Below, piece by piece: positions 1 to 7,320 of a DNA stretch of 16,064 bases. The translations under genes and the position numbers were made by a program. Position 1 is the stretch's first letter, and every line of letters starts with the position of its first letter. The notes under the pieces are model-generated. The model was not told the DNA's origin. It did not search any database and was given only the letters and a program-made list of their open reading frames with translations. The DNA lies in NCBI GenBank assembly GCA_026770615.1, contig MU632090.1, positions 19,672 to 35,735 on the forward strand, written 5' to 3'. The DNA is from Pavlovales sp. CCMP2436 (Eukaryota > Haptophyta > Pavlovophyceae > Pavlovales).

Positions 1-43
1 TGCTGTAAGTCGGGTCAGGACCATTGAGCAGCTCGCGGTTGTC

Positions 44-484
44 ATGTCTGCAAAGCAAACACGGTACATGGGTGAAGGTGTGGAACATAGAACTGAGAAG
101 GCTCGGCAGTTTGGGCTGGCGCGTGCAGCAGGACAAGGAGCCATCGAAGGTCACCCAGTGGGTGACGGGAGATATATAGCCGACCTGGCCGTGTTCGATA
201 TAGCCGAAAACGGGAAAATGAAGCTGGTCAAGCTCGTTGAAGTGGTGGTTACATCCCCTCCGACCAAAGAGAAATTGGAGTATTACAAAGAACTCGGATT
301 GGAGTGCGAAGTCGTCTACATCGAGAAAGAGCCACCAAAACAAAGTGTAAGTGTGCCACCACCACCCCGCCTCCCCCGCCCCAGTCCGAGTTCGAGTTCG
401 AGTTCGACCCCCTGCCCGCCACCGATGTTTGCGGACGACAGTGATGAAGAAGACTGTGAAGAAGACGGAGAAGGCGGGGAGTGA
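44..484 (+). CDS. Putative PD-(D/E)XK nuclease-like small protein
   Basis: This is a 146-residue protein starting at the first ATG. Residues about 45-95 give a beta-strand/turn pattern: a strand with an Asp (YIADLAVFD), a strand with a Glu (KLVEVVVTSPP), then a helix and a last strand (KEKLEYYKELG, then CEVVYIE). In CoiA-like and related PD-(D/E)XK nucleases a central Asp and Glu on adjacent strands bind the metal, followed by a phrase like 'T.PPT.EKL.YY..LG'. Here the usual E-X-K/Q is E-V-V, so a catalytic Lys or Gln is not obvious and activity is uncertain. The C-terminus (about 98-146) is a Pro/Ser-rich linker followed by an acidic tail, probably disordered. The gene lies 66 bp upstream of the next plus-strand gene. 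The fold assignment rests on pattern recognition only. Confidence 0.55.
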   Translation: MSAKQTRYMGEGVEHRTEKARQFGLARAAGQGAIEGHPVGDGRYIADLAVFDIAENGKMKLVKLVEVVVTSPPTKEKLEYYKELGLECEVVYIEKEPPKQSVSVPPPPRLPRPSPSSSSSSTPCPPPMFADDSDEEDCEEDGEGGE

Positions 485-550
485 GGAGTGAGAGGCGGAT
501 GCGTTAAGGGGGGTCAAATTTGAATCTCTTCTAAGAGTATACCAGCAGCC

Positions 551-937
551 ATGTGCATCGACACGCAGTTTCAAAATCTTCTGTCGCTTAACGCAGGCCG
601 GAAGGCACGTCGTGGCGTGAATAGCGATCTTTTGGGATGTTATAATTTTGGCGACATTGTGTATTTCAAAAAATCAATTGGTGGAGCTACATTTACAGTC
701 AAGGGCGATCTTATAGATCCTGAAACAAACAGCCTTATTCCTTGCGTACGGTTCTCTGCGAACGAGAAAACCCTGCGTATAATCAATTACAACGACGAGG
801 AAGAGGATGAAGAGCCGGAGGGAAGGGAAGCAGATGAAGATGAAGATGGAGATATCATAAACGAGTGCGACACGCCTCCTGTATTGCTACGTCTAATGGA
901 GCTCAAACATAAAAAAAAAATCGCCCACGTAAAGTAA
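551..937 (+). CDS. Hypothetical acidic-tailed protein
   Basis: This is a 128-residue protein that I do not recognise. The first 75 residues look folded and mixed in composition (motifs such as GCYNFGDIVYFKKS and PCVRFSANEKTLRI). They are followed by a strongly acidic stretch rich in Glu and Asp (about residues 79-102) and a basic C-terminus (KHKKKIAHVK). A short TATA-like run (AGTATAC, about 535-541) lies just upstream of the ATG. Spacing to the preceding gene is 66 bp on the same strand, so the two may be expressed together. The opposite strand shows a serine-rich frame that is a by-product of the GAA/GAT-rich acidic stretch. Confidence 0.6.
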   Translation: MCIDTQFQNLLSLNAGRKARRGVNSDLLGCYNFGDIVYFKKSIGGATFTVKGDLIDPETNSLIPCVRFSANEKTLRIINYNDEEEDEEPEGREADEDEDGDIINECDTPPVLLRLMELKHKKKIAHVK

Positions 938-955
938 AGTATAAAGATAGCCATA

Positions 956-1348
956 ATGACCACTACGATTGTTGTTGCATATCCAACTACGAGCCCACAG
1001 ATCAACGAAAATCAGCTCGCAGAGCTTTCAATTATAATAATAAAAATGCACAGGATCGGATTGCCCAATAATTTAAGCCTCATCGATGTAAAGCGGTCAC
1101 CCAGCAAGTCATCGATCAGGGGTACTTTTTCACATGATCGAAATCTTTATTTTCGAGCCGACAGCCATTTCATCAGGGTGTACCGCTCGTCGTGGCTGTA
1201 TTGTGATGCATCCTTCTACTCGCTTCTTACAGGCACGAGTAGGCAAATCCTGTTCCCCTGTCCTAACGAGTCTTCTCAGCAATCTTCTCACTCATCTCCA
1301 CAGCCTGCATTTCCCTTTGATAGCAGTCAGTGCTGCAGCGTGTCGTGA
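956..1348 (+). CDS. Doubtful small frame of unknown function
   Basis: This is a 130-codon frame with ATG 19 bp after the previous stop and a GTATAAAG-type element at about 939. The N-terminal third is plausible protein, but the C-terminal third is Ser/Pro/Gln-rich low complexity and no family is recognised. It overlaps another open frame. Uneven composition and lack of motifs make it equally likely to be the remnant of a decayed gene. It is listed because it is the only frame with an ATG that fills this interval. Confidence 0.25.
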   Translation: MTTTIVVAYPTTSPQINENQLAELSIIIIKMHRIGLPNNLSLIDVKRSPSKSSIRGTFSHDRNLYFRADSHFIRVYRSSWLYCDASFYSLLTGTSRQILFPCPNESSQQSSHSSPQPAFPFDSSQCCSVS

Positions 1349-1400
1349 TAAAAATATCAGCAACAAACATAACATAAAAAATATCGCAGCTTATGTTAAA

Positions 1401-1697
1401 ATGCAGTGCGACTACAAATGCCTAAAGCACGAGGCCAAACACGAGACCAAATACGAGACCAAATACGAGTCCAAGCACGGTCATAAGCATTCATTCTTCC
1501 CGATGTTGCTTCCAGGGTGGTACTCGCCTAGCCCTACTTTGCATGGGTTTACCGACTTTGTTTCAAGTTCTTCAGGCTGTGTGCTTTCACAGCGTTCACA
1601 AAAAACCGCACCGGACCCGGAAGGAAGCGGTTTGCCTGGTCTCTTTGTGGCACTACCACGAGCGGAGATTGATTTGACGGGCGTCGACCAAGATTAG
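1401..1697 (+). CDS. Doubtful small frame with Lys/His/Glu repeats
   Basis: From the ATG at 1401 the frame encodes about 98 residues: a Cys-containing start (MQCDYKCLKHE), four to five copies of a four-residue repeat of the K(H/Y)E(A/T/S) type, then a His-rich run and a mixed tail. The last ~150 bp overlap the 3' end of the lipase gene on the opposite strand, and that part is probably not coding. The repeated codons come from the 12-bp DNA repeat listed separately. It could be a real small repeat protein or a chance open frame across a tandem repeat. Confidence 0.2.
   Translation: MQCDYKCLKHEAKHETKYETKYESKHGHKHSFFPMLLPGWYSPSPTLHGFTDFVSSSSGCVLSQRSQKTAPDPEGSGLPGLFVALPRAEIDLTGVDQD
1428..1487. 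repeat. 12-bp tandem repeat
   Basis: Four copies of a 12-base unit (consensus YACGAGACCAAA) start at 1428, 1440, 1452 and 1464. A fifth, degenerate copy (CACGGTCATAAG) starts at 1476. The unit length is a multiple of three, so every frame stays open across it. Confidence 0.85.
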
Positions 1698-2205
1698 AAA
1701 GCGCCGAAACAAGATCCAGGCGGGTACGCAAATCGGTCTGTCTCGCCCCGTTTTGTTTCTGAGGCTGACTTCGACCGGTAAAGTTGAAATTGGGGATGTC
1801 GGCAAGACCGGCTGCTTTATTGAAGGTAATGATGGAACCCCGCGAGCCAGAACGTTCGGCCAGGCGTCCACCGAGCGAGTGCCCAGTCGAGTTTGAGGGC
1901 TTATTATACTTCGTCTCGGTCGCAGCGGTAATCTCTCGGGCACGGCGTTGCCTCTGCGTCTCCCGTCCACTACCGAAGGCGATAAGAGCGTCATCCACCA
2001 GGAAATCACGGGGCGTTGTAGATCCTCGATGAACGATTGTGGGTTGCCCTGTCCGTTTGTCGGTATAGACGAGTGTGTCGACTTGGGATAATTGTCGGTC
2101 GAGTGTGAAACCCAAGGAATCGCCAAAGATCGCCGCCTGGTCGAGCGGGAGGTATGAGGCTCTTGCTAAGTCTATCGAGTGCCGCTTAAAGGAGTCTTCC
2201 TGCAT
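1549..2205 (-). CDS. Class-3-type lipase / alpha-beta hydrolase
   Basis: This 218-residue protein carries the nucleophile elbow GHSLGG (residues 108-113, Ser110), preceded by a strand-turn phrase HRGST (59-63) that matches the oxyanion-loop 'FRGT' region of class-3 lipases. Candidate remaining catalytic residues are an Asp near 158-164 (QTDLRTRLDLVS) and a His at 209 (VKAHSLKNL) close to the C-terminus, the usual order Ser-Asp-His. No signal peptide or membrane segment is seen. Lipases or phospholipases of this kind recur in PLVs, Polintons and large DNA viruses, where a role in breaching host membranes is proposed; that role is inference here. The gene is on the minus strand downstream of the attachment-protein genes. 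Its ATG is preceded by an unusual A-tract array (2221-2277) that could act as its promoter. Confidence 0.8.
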   Translation of the reverse strand: MQEDSFKRHSIDLARASYLPLDQAAIFGDSLGFTLDRQLSQVDTLVYTDKRTGQPTIVHRGSTTPRDFLVDDALIAFGSGRETQRQRRAREITAATETKYNKPSNSTGHSLGGRLAERSGSRGSIITFNKAAGLADIPNFNFTGRSQPQKQNGARQTDLRTRLDLVSALSNLGRRPSNQSPLVVVPQRDQANRFLPGPVRFFVNAVKAHSLKNLKQSR

Positions 2206-2220
2206 CGCGCTATGGTAAAT

Positions 2221-2277
2221 GATTTTTTTTTTTTGATCTTTTTTTTTGATCTTTTTTTTGATCTTTTTTTTTGTTCT
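2221..2277 (-). promoter_or_regulatory. A-tract array upstream of the lipase gene
   Basis: Read on the minus strand, runs of 8-12 A are separated by GATC or ATC, with GAT on the plus strand at 2221, 2235, 2248 and 2260 (spacing 14, 13 and 12). The array fills the gap between the attachment-protein stop and the lipase start and ends 17 bp before the lipase ATG. A similar array sits upstream of the fibre-type gene at 8268. Near-helical phasing of A-tracts predicts bent DNA; a promoter role is inferred from position. Confidence 0.5.
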
Positions 2278-2278
2278 T

Positions 2279-3166
2279 TTAGCTTAATTTAATGATACCG
2301 CTACTGGATAGTCGATATAGCCCGGAGTTCACCGTCTGACCATTTTTCTTGATCAAAATAATAGTAAAATTCCAGGCACTCAGAGGGGAGGTGAGCATGT
2401 TATGTGGTCCACCAGATCCATCACCAACTATGATTTCGAATGAGGACGATGTAACAAACCTGGCCGACATCAAGTTAATATTTGTTTGGTTTATCGTTGA
2501 AAAAGTCAAGTCTGGGATCGTCAAATACGTTGCATCGGTACCGTTTGCGCTAACCTGCGAAACAACGATTCTATAGAATCTAAACGGTACGTGAGAAACG
2601 GTAACGGGAAACGATGCCGACACACCAGAAACCCAGTTTGATTTCGAATATGACTCGATGATTGTAAAATTTGTATCGTTCGATGCTTGTAGCGTCCACT
2701 GTGTCGGGGCTGTGGTACCGGGGTAACGCGTCGAACCGGCAAAGCGGAATGACGCCATTTTCACTGCGTAAGGGTACTCGATTGTGAAGTGTTGAGCACC
2801 TACCCCGGCACTCGTGTACGTACCCTCAGATGAGCCCCACCACGTGTCGACACGTTTATCCATCGCTGCGTTTGCCGCATACAGCGGGTTGTTCTGAAAT
2901 GTGCTTGATGTTACTAGCCTCCACCCGTCGGCATTCCTCCATGACTTTGGTATGGTTGTAATGTTGATGTTGTTCGTAAAAGTTGGAGAGTCAGCTGTAA
3001 ACACATTTAAACTATCCAGGTTTAAAGAAGGTGACACGAAGCAATTCATCATCTCCCCAGGTGTATTATCAGTTTCCACAAGCCATGAGGATGATGTTGC
3101 AGTACATGTTAATAAATTTACGGCTCGTCCTTCTGTAATTGGTAAACGACCGAACACGTTAGCCAT
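2279..3166 (-). CDS. Attachment/fibre-like virion protein with F5/8C (discoidin) domain
   Basis: This 295-residue protein begins with MANVFGRL, the same eight residues that start the plus-strand gene at 8268. Residues about 17-34 (a CTATSSSW type motif) match a stretch in the fibre body at 9514-10770. Residues about 82-222 look like an F5/8 type C (discoidin) fold: a GWR...SS start, a D.R.DTWW loop, an 'IEYPYAVKMASF' strand, a QWTLQASND phrase and the closing FRFYRIVVSQ strand. The C-terminal 70 residues are beta-rich and end with a W-F-x-I-I-L-I-K-K-N...VNSGLY phrase, which is also found in the broken gene at 3215-3769. Discoidin domains bind sugars or lipids, so a receptor-binding role at the virion surface is the natural reading. 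An A10-TATA motif lies 22 nt upstream of the ATG. Confidence 0.75.
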   Translation of the reverse strand: MANVFGRLPITEGRAVNLLTCTATSSSWLVETDNTPGEMMNCFVSPSLNLDSLNVFTADSPTFTNNINITTIPKSWRNADGWRLVTSSTFQNNPLYAANAAMDKRVDTWWGSSEGTYTSAGVGAQHFTIEYPYAVKMASFRFAGSTRYPGTTAPTQWTLQASNDTNFTIIESYSKSNWVSGVSASFPVTVSHVPFRFYRIVVSQVSANGTDATYLTIPDLTFSTINQTNINLMSARFVTSSSFEIIVGDGSGGPHNMLTSPLSAWNFTIILIKKNGQTVNSGLYRLSSSGIIKLS

Positions 3167-3188
3167 TTTAAGCTTTATGTAGGGGCTT

Positions 3189-3202
3189 TATATTTTTTTT
3201 TT
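3189..3202 (-). promoter_or_regulatory. A-tract/TATA promoter of the attachment-protein gene
   Basis: On the minus strand ten A residues are followed directly by TATA, with 22 nt between TATA and the ATG at 3166. The same arrangement and spacing occur before the gene at 8268, and related forms occur before the penton, capsid and ATPase genes. Confidence 0.6.
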
Positions 3203-3214
3203 ACTTAGCGCAAT

Positions 3215-3769
3215 TTAGATCAATTTTGAAATACCGTTCACAAGCGAGAGGTTGTAGAGACCGCTGTTCACAATCTTATTATTTTTCAATAGCATGAGGT
3301 TGAACTGCCAGTCTACGGGCGTATCAGTGAAATCGATAATCTCACCGTAAGAATTACCTAACACCAACTTGAACGTTGTAAGGTCGACCGGCTGAGCTGT
3401 CAGTAGTGATGGCATACCTATTGACCAGCCCGTGTTAAATGCCAGATCGTAAAGCACAGCGTGAATTGCGGCACCAGCTGTCCGTATAAGCGTGATCGTT
3501 ATCCTCCAGTATTTGTAAGCTACATGACTCTGTGACGTTATAAAGGATTCGGTCTTATTAGCTTGCCACGAATCAAACTGGAATGTTTCCACACTCACAA
3601 ACGACGAGTTATTGTTCGAACCAGAGAGGGTCCACTGTTTAGGCACACCGACGTTCAGCGTGTTTCTTGGATTTATTGTATGTGAAACCATTTTCACGGC
3701 TGAAGGGAATTCCATTTGCACCCACTGGTTTCCTACACCGCTTGCTGAGGACCGGTGCGGGCTCGATAG
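3215..3769 (-). pseudogene. 5'-truncated F5/8C attachment-protein paralogue
   Basis: An open frame of 185 codons starts without an ATG just after an in-frame TAA (3770-3772). It enters the discoidin fold midway, at a SASGVGNQWVQMEFP phrase, and runs through PKQWTLSGSNN, YKYWRITITL and a C-terminal W-Q-F-N-L-M-L-L-K-N-N...VNSGLYNLS tail that parallels the complete protein at 2279-3166. The first half of the domain and the N-terminal tag are missing. The first internal ATG (3721) would give a 168-residue product lacking part of the fold. The piece is joined out of frame to a different leader (3639-3854). The truncation point matches the motif at which the plus-strand fibre gene stops (10770), which suggests that the fibre genes were cut and exchanged in this domain. 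Confidence 0.65.
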
Positions 3770-3854
3770 TTACTTTTTCGATTGCTAGCGGTGTGTGATG
3801 CTCGACAATCGAAACTGTCGCCGGTTCCTCGGTAACTTTGCTCTTCTTCTCCAT
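3639..3854 (-). CDS. Short leader frame joined to the broken attachment gene
   Basis: This 71-codon frame begins at an ATG (3854), with AATAAAAATC-type A-rich sequence some 35-40 nt upstream. The first ~38 residues, rich in Glu, Val and Pro, look like a genuine N-terminus of an unknown protein. After about 3745 the frame runs out of phase across the discoidin-coding fragment, so its basic C-terminal half is a frame by-product. It is best read as the 5' end of a gene whose continuation was lost at a deletion or recombination junction near 3740-3770. A single frameshift cannot explain everything, because the first half of the discoidin domain is absent too. Confidence 0.4.
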   Translation of the reverse strand: MEKKSKVTEEPATVSIVEHHTPLAIEKVTIEPAPVLSKRCRKPVGANGIPFSRENGFTYNKSKKHAERRCA

Positions 3855-3931
3855 GACAGATATAGCTCTATCAATACCTTTAGATTTTTATTCACCCTCG
3901 GCACTTAACTTTCTGTAGTCTACAATTAAAT

Positions 3932-3940
3932 AAAAATATA
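3932..3940 (+). promoter_or_regulatory. A-tract/TATA promoter of the penton gene
   Basis: Five A residues are followed by TATA (3937-3940), inside an AT-rich stretch. The distance from TATA to the ATG at 3964 is 23 nt, close to the 22 nt seen at other genes, whereas the ATG at 3946 would be only 5 nt away. This favours 3964 as the start. Confidence 0.5.
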
Positions 3941-3963
3941 CACGCATGCTATATCGTCCCATA

Positions 3964-4737
3964 ATGGTGCTGCTCCGCCTCTATCTCTCTAGCGATCAAG
4001 CGGATAAGTACCCACTGGGCGTCGACCGGACTGACAGCGTCGTATTCGATCTATCGCCGGGTATCTCGCTCTCAGGACGTGAAGCCATGTATGTGCGCCT
4101 CGAGTCGTGCTCGATTCCGATTATTCAGCCAAACGTGAACCCGGCAAATAATACTTTCGTGCTGCTCCTTGCCGGGGACGCGCTGTCGGTCGTTACGATC
4201 CCGCCGGCGCAATATACAAGCGGGGAGGCCCTTTCCAGCGCGATCAACTCTACTTCGCAAATGTTGGCCGCGGGTGTGAGCTCTTCATTTGACACGGCAA
4301 CTAATAAGCTCACGTTCGCACACAGTCAAGGCGGCAATATCTCGATATCAACTAACGAGACCACAACCGCCCATAAAATATTGGGAATGAACAAAAACTT
4401 TAATATCACGATTGCTTCTGGTGTTCCGAAGACTGCACCGCGCATGATCGACCTAGGTGGGGCCCGCGCTGTCTTAGTGGCGAGTGAGAGTTTCGAGTTG
4501 GACGTGCAAGATTCGCTCAGTCGCACGGGTGAAAACACCACCAATCTTCTTGCGTCCGTGCCCGTGAACGTTGCTTACGGCGATATACAGGTCTTCAAAT
4601 CTGACTCGGCTCCGTATATGAACGCACGTAGACGAACATTAAGTAGCGTTGTTGTTGCCCTCCTTGATGAAAATCAGCAGCCGTACAATACACAGGGACT
4701 TTCGTGGTCGGTGGTGATCGATGTCATGATCGACTAG
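3964..4737 (+). CDS. Penton / minor capsid protein (single jelly roll)
   Basis: This is a 257-residue protein from the ATG at 3964; an ATG at 3946 would add six residues but lies too near the TATA element. The pattern fits PLV/virophage penton proteins: a short leader, a strand-rich body with 'LSGREAMYVRLESCSIP' early on, a central 'IPPAQYTSGEALSSAIN' helix that recurs in viral minor capsid proteins, and a C-terminal strand pair 'VVVALLDENQQPYNTQ' followed by 'LSWSVVIDVMI'. That last phrase (residue change-N-x-x-x-W-S-hydrophobic strand) is typical of the family. The protein would form the pentameric vertices. It is upstream of the capsid and ATPase genes, in the standard morphogenesis order. 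The reading frame is intact. Confidence 0.8.
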   Translation: MVLLRLYLSSDQADKYPLGVDRTDSVVFDLSPGISLSGREAMYVRLESCSIPIIQPNVNPANNTFVLLLAGDALSVVTIPPAQYTSGEALSSAINSTSQMLAAGVSSSFDTATNKLTFAHSQGGNISISTNETTTAHKILGMNKNFNITIASGVPKTAPRMIDLGGARAVLVASESFELDVQDSLSRTGENTTNLLASVPVNVAYGDIQVFKSDSAPYMNARRRTLSSVVVALLDENQQPYNTQGLSWSVVIDVMID

Positions 4738-4784
4738 CGACTGGTTTTCGATAAATATCTCGTGTAATCGTACACTTACGAGAG

Positions 4785-5096
4785 ATGGGCGGCTGGGGCC
4801 AATTCGCACGAAATGCCGCCCGCTGGGGATCCAACGCTTTACCGAAATTCCAGCAGTTTGGACGCTCGTCAGGTAATTTCTTACACAACGCGGCCTCTAC
4901 GGTTAGCAAAATCGCTCAGAACGCACGGCTCGGGTTAACGGCTCTCGAGAATAGTGAGATTGGGCGTATTCCTGGAGCGGGCGAAGCACTAGGATTCGGT
5001 CGTGATGTCCTAAACGGTCTGTCTGCAGGCGCCCGAGTAGCCGGGCAGGTCGGTAATTTCGCAAGTGGTGTTGGAGCCTTTGCGAGGACTCACTAG
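4785..5096 (+). CDS. Small Gly/Ala-rich, amphipathic virion-type protein
   Basis: This is a 103-residue basic protein starting MGGWGQFARNAARWG, with regularly spaced Ala, Phe and Trp along the first 45 residues (amphipathic-helix character) and a Gly/Ala-rich C-terminus (GAGEALGFGRDVLNG, then GNFASGVGAFA). It has no signal peptide or long membrane segment. Small proteins of this type sit between the penton and capsid genes in many PLVs and adintoviruses and have been compared to adenovirus pVI or pX cement or membrane-active proteins; that equivalence is inference. It starts 47 bp after the penton stop. The gap contains an imperfect hairpin (CTCGTGTAA paired with TTACGAG) just before the ATG. 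Confidence 0.6.
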   Translation: MGGWGQFARNAARWGSNALPKFQQFGRSSGNFLHNAASTVSKIAQNARLGLTALENSEIGRIPGAGEALGFGRDVLNGLSAGARVAGQVGNFASGVGAFARTH

Positions 5097-5154
5097 CCAG
5101 TTTGAGCGGTTGACCAACTCTTAGACTAGGTGACGTCGTTTGGCGTCGCTTAAC

Positions 5155-5166
5155 AAAAAAAATATA
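5155..5166 (+). promoter_or_regulatory. A-tract/TATA promoter of the capsid gene
   Basis: Eight A residues are followed by TATA (5163-5166), then a second A-rich block, with the ATG 43 nt further on. The spacing is longer than the 22 nt of the other members, so the element may be displaced or the transcript leader longer. Confidence 0.5.
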
Positions 5167-5209
5167 AAACGAAATAAAAATCTTTACTACTTATACAAAG
5201 CCAAATTCG

Positions 5210-6187
5210 ATGGAAGCTATTCCGAGCTATTATCAGTACGAACCACGCCCGCTCGCTCCGCCCGTGGAGATACTGCGGCACTACCTGACTTCTTCATCCG
5301 GTAGCGGTCCTGTGGCTGGCGGTGGTAAAATCACGTTCGATATCCAAGCTGGTCTCCCAGGCCTCCACCTCGATGGCTCACAGACAGTGTTGTCGTATAC
5401 GATTGTAAACGGGAACGCAACATCAATTGTACTGGATGGAAGCGCGACCTCGATGATCTCGTCGGTTGATGTGTTTTTCGGTAGCCAGCATCTCAGTTCA
5501 ATTCCAGAGTATGGCTCGCTGTTTTCGGTCATTCAAGATTTTACTACGGATTTGGACTCACTTCGCTCATCCGGTACCATGCGAGGTGTTGCCGACTTCA
5601 ACTGCACTGATAATTCCGCGGCTGAGATCGTAAAATCGTACTATTCTCGTGCAGGTGCCACCATTGCCGCGGGAGGTTCTCTCACCGTTGCGTTACCGCT
5701 CATGAATATGCTAGGGACGCTTGCACTTAAAGCCCTCCCCTTGAGTGCATTGAAAGAGAGCATTCGTCTGGAAATCAAATTCGCCCCGAGTGTCGACTGG
5801 GCGACCTATGATAACACCACCCCGCCCACCTCGACTGCCACCCCGGACGCGCCCCCAGACGCGCCTGCCAAGCCAAAACGCATTCCCAGTGAGAAGCAGC
5901 GTCTCAACTATTTGGCTGCTAATAAAAGGCGAGTTCAGATTCTTGCGGATGCCAAGGCGATCAGGGTTGCGGCTGCGGATGAGAAAGCTCGCGAAAAAGC
6001 GGCACTAGAGGAATACGCTCTGGCTATAAAGCTATCGGCCAAGTATGGCTTCACTCAGGCTCCACCGGTGGTACCACAATCGGCCCCACCAGTCCAGCAA
6101 GCTAACGAGTCGGAGAGTTCTTCGATCGTCGAGCCACCTCCATTCCGCTACTTCGAGAAGCCAGCTATATCGATTCGTTACGTTTGA
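5210..6187 (+). pseudogene. Major capsid protein, N-terminal half, fused to a foreign tail
   Basis: The 325-codon frame opens with a PLV-type capsid start (Pro-rich leader, then EILRHYLTSSS) and one complete jelly roll up to about residue 200, closing with 'LKESIRLEIKFAPS'. A double-jelly-roll capsid protein should continue into a second jelly roll and reach 400-550 residues. Instead, from about residue 203 (near nt 5816) the frame changes to a Pro/Ala-rich linker. A Lys/Arg/Ala-rich probable helix follows (residues 223-280), then a second Pro-rich stretch ending PPPFRYFEKP. The missing second jelly roll is found on the opposite strand at 12273-12926. The fusion keeps an open frame, so a hybrid product is possible. 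It cannot make a normal capsid trimer by itself. The tail could be the 3' end of another virion gene. Confidence 0.75.
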
Positions 6188-6201
6188 AAAAAAAAAAAAT
6201 A
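6187..6201 (+). promoter_or_regulatory. A-tract promoter-like element before the ATPase gene
   Basis: Thirteen A residues followed by TA end 22 nt before the ATG at 6224, and a second TATATA lies at 6209-6214. The A-tract overlaps the stop codon of the capsid fusion gene, so the two genes abut. Confidence 0.5.
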
Positions 6202-6223
6202 GGTGTATTATATAGCTTCAAAA

Positions 6224-6994
6224 ATGGAAGTAACTACCAAGAATGAAACGGAAGACCTGACGAATAATTCGACAGACGAAGTGCTCGAGGAAGTCAATAA
6301 TATACAGCTAACAATTCCCAGGTTTGATGTAGACAACGCCCTCGGTGATATCCCGGCACCCTTACCGGCACAGCACATGTTCGCTTGTTTTTTAGGGCCA
6401 CCACGGTCAGGAAAAACGAGCCTGTCCACAGCCATGCTTACACAGACCTCTCCTAAAGTGTATAATGGAGTCTTCGACCACGTCTGGTTGTTTGTACCTG
6501 CTACGTCCTTCGCGTCGATGAGCGACTCACCTTTCAGAAATCACAACAAAGTAAGCCACGAGCTGGATAAGGCAACACTCGACGCGGTGATCGTAAAGCT
6601 CGAGGTTGCATCAAAGAAGAAACAAAATTCGTTAATTATCATAGATGATTTCATGTCGAGCCTTAAAGAAAATAATCTTAGATCAGCACTAGAAAAATTG
6701 ATATCGAACCGGCGCCATTTGCGGGTGAGCGTGTGGATCATCAGCCAGACGTACCGATCGATACCACTAACAATTCGTAAGCTCGTGAGTGCCCTCTTTT
6801 TATTTCGTGTTTCGAATTTGCGAGAGCTGGAAAGTATCAGAGACGAGTTAGTGCCTCGCGATAAAATTGAATTTCAAACACTGTACAATCACGTTTTCAA
6901 GCCTGGAGGCGACTCGCACCAGTTCATGTTTATCGATGTCGGGAACGCACTTATTTACAATAAGTTTGCAAAGTTAACGTACAGATTAAAATAA
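6224..6994 (+). CDS. Genome-packaging ATPase (A32-like, FtsK-HerA superfamily)
   Basis: The chosen start at 6224 (MEVTTKNETE) gives 256 residues; a non-ATG extension to 6203 is less likely because of the promoter spacing. Walker A is GPPRSGKT (about 58-65 from this start), Walker B is LIIIDDF (137-143), and the sensor phrase IISQTYRSIP (173-182) follows, with the Gln typical of A32-type ATPases. Length and motif order match PLV, virophage and Polinton packaging ATPases, which pump DNA into preformed capsids. The frame is intact here, and a 5'-truncated second copy lies at 13255-13746. The next gene starts 27 bp downstream, so both are probably on one transcript. Confidence 0.9.
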   Translation: MEVTTKNETEDLTNNSTDEVLEEVNNIQLTIPRFDVDNALGDIPAPLPAQHMFACFLGPPRSGKTSLSTAMLTQTSPKVYNGVFDHVWLFVPATSFASMSDSPFRNHNKVSHELDKATLDAVIVKLEVASKKKQNSLIIIDDFMSSLKENNLRSALEKLISNRRHLRVSVWIISQTYRSIPLTIRKLVSALFLFRVSNLRELESIRDELVPRDKIEFQTLYNHVFKPGGDSHQFMFIDVGNALIYNKFAKLTYRLK

Positions 6995-7320
6995 AATGTT
7001 TGCACAGAGTACAGACATCAATGGGAGCCGTGAACAATCTCAACCGCGATAGGCTTCTAGCGCTAACGGACACAGATCCTCGCCACAGAGTTACGCATTA
7101 TTTGCTCAACGGTCGGCCGTACGATGGAGCTATGCATCCGATTTTTCAAAAAGGCAAGATCGCTCCCACGTACATGACGGGACCACGGCACCACGAATTT
7201 AGCGAGTATTTGGTGTACAGCGTTCGGCCTATTCTAATTGACACCATACCACAAATCGACCTTCCTCGCCTCCCACGCGAGCCTAAAAACATATATACCG
7301 CGTACCAAGATGCGGGGGTG
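6503..7320. repeat. 818-bp inverted repeat, left arm
   Basis: This arm covers the 3' two thirds of the ATPase gene and the first 300 bp of the proline-rich gene. Its reverse complement is at 12929-13746 with equal length. By eye I found one difference (A at 7197 versus C in the copy, Glu to Asp) and no gaps. Sequence outside both ends does not match. Confidence 0.95.

Noticed and set aside
787..1005. Minus-strand frame with a strong hydrophobic stretch, possible small membrane protein
   Set aside because: Its Ser run is the antisense of the acidic tail of the gene at 551-937, and the hydrophobic part is the antisense of the A/T-rich spacer. No promoter or family supports it.
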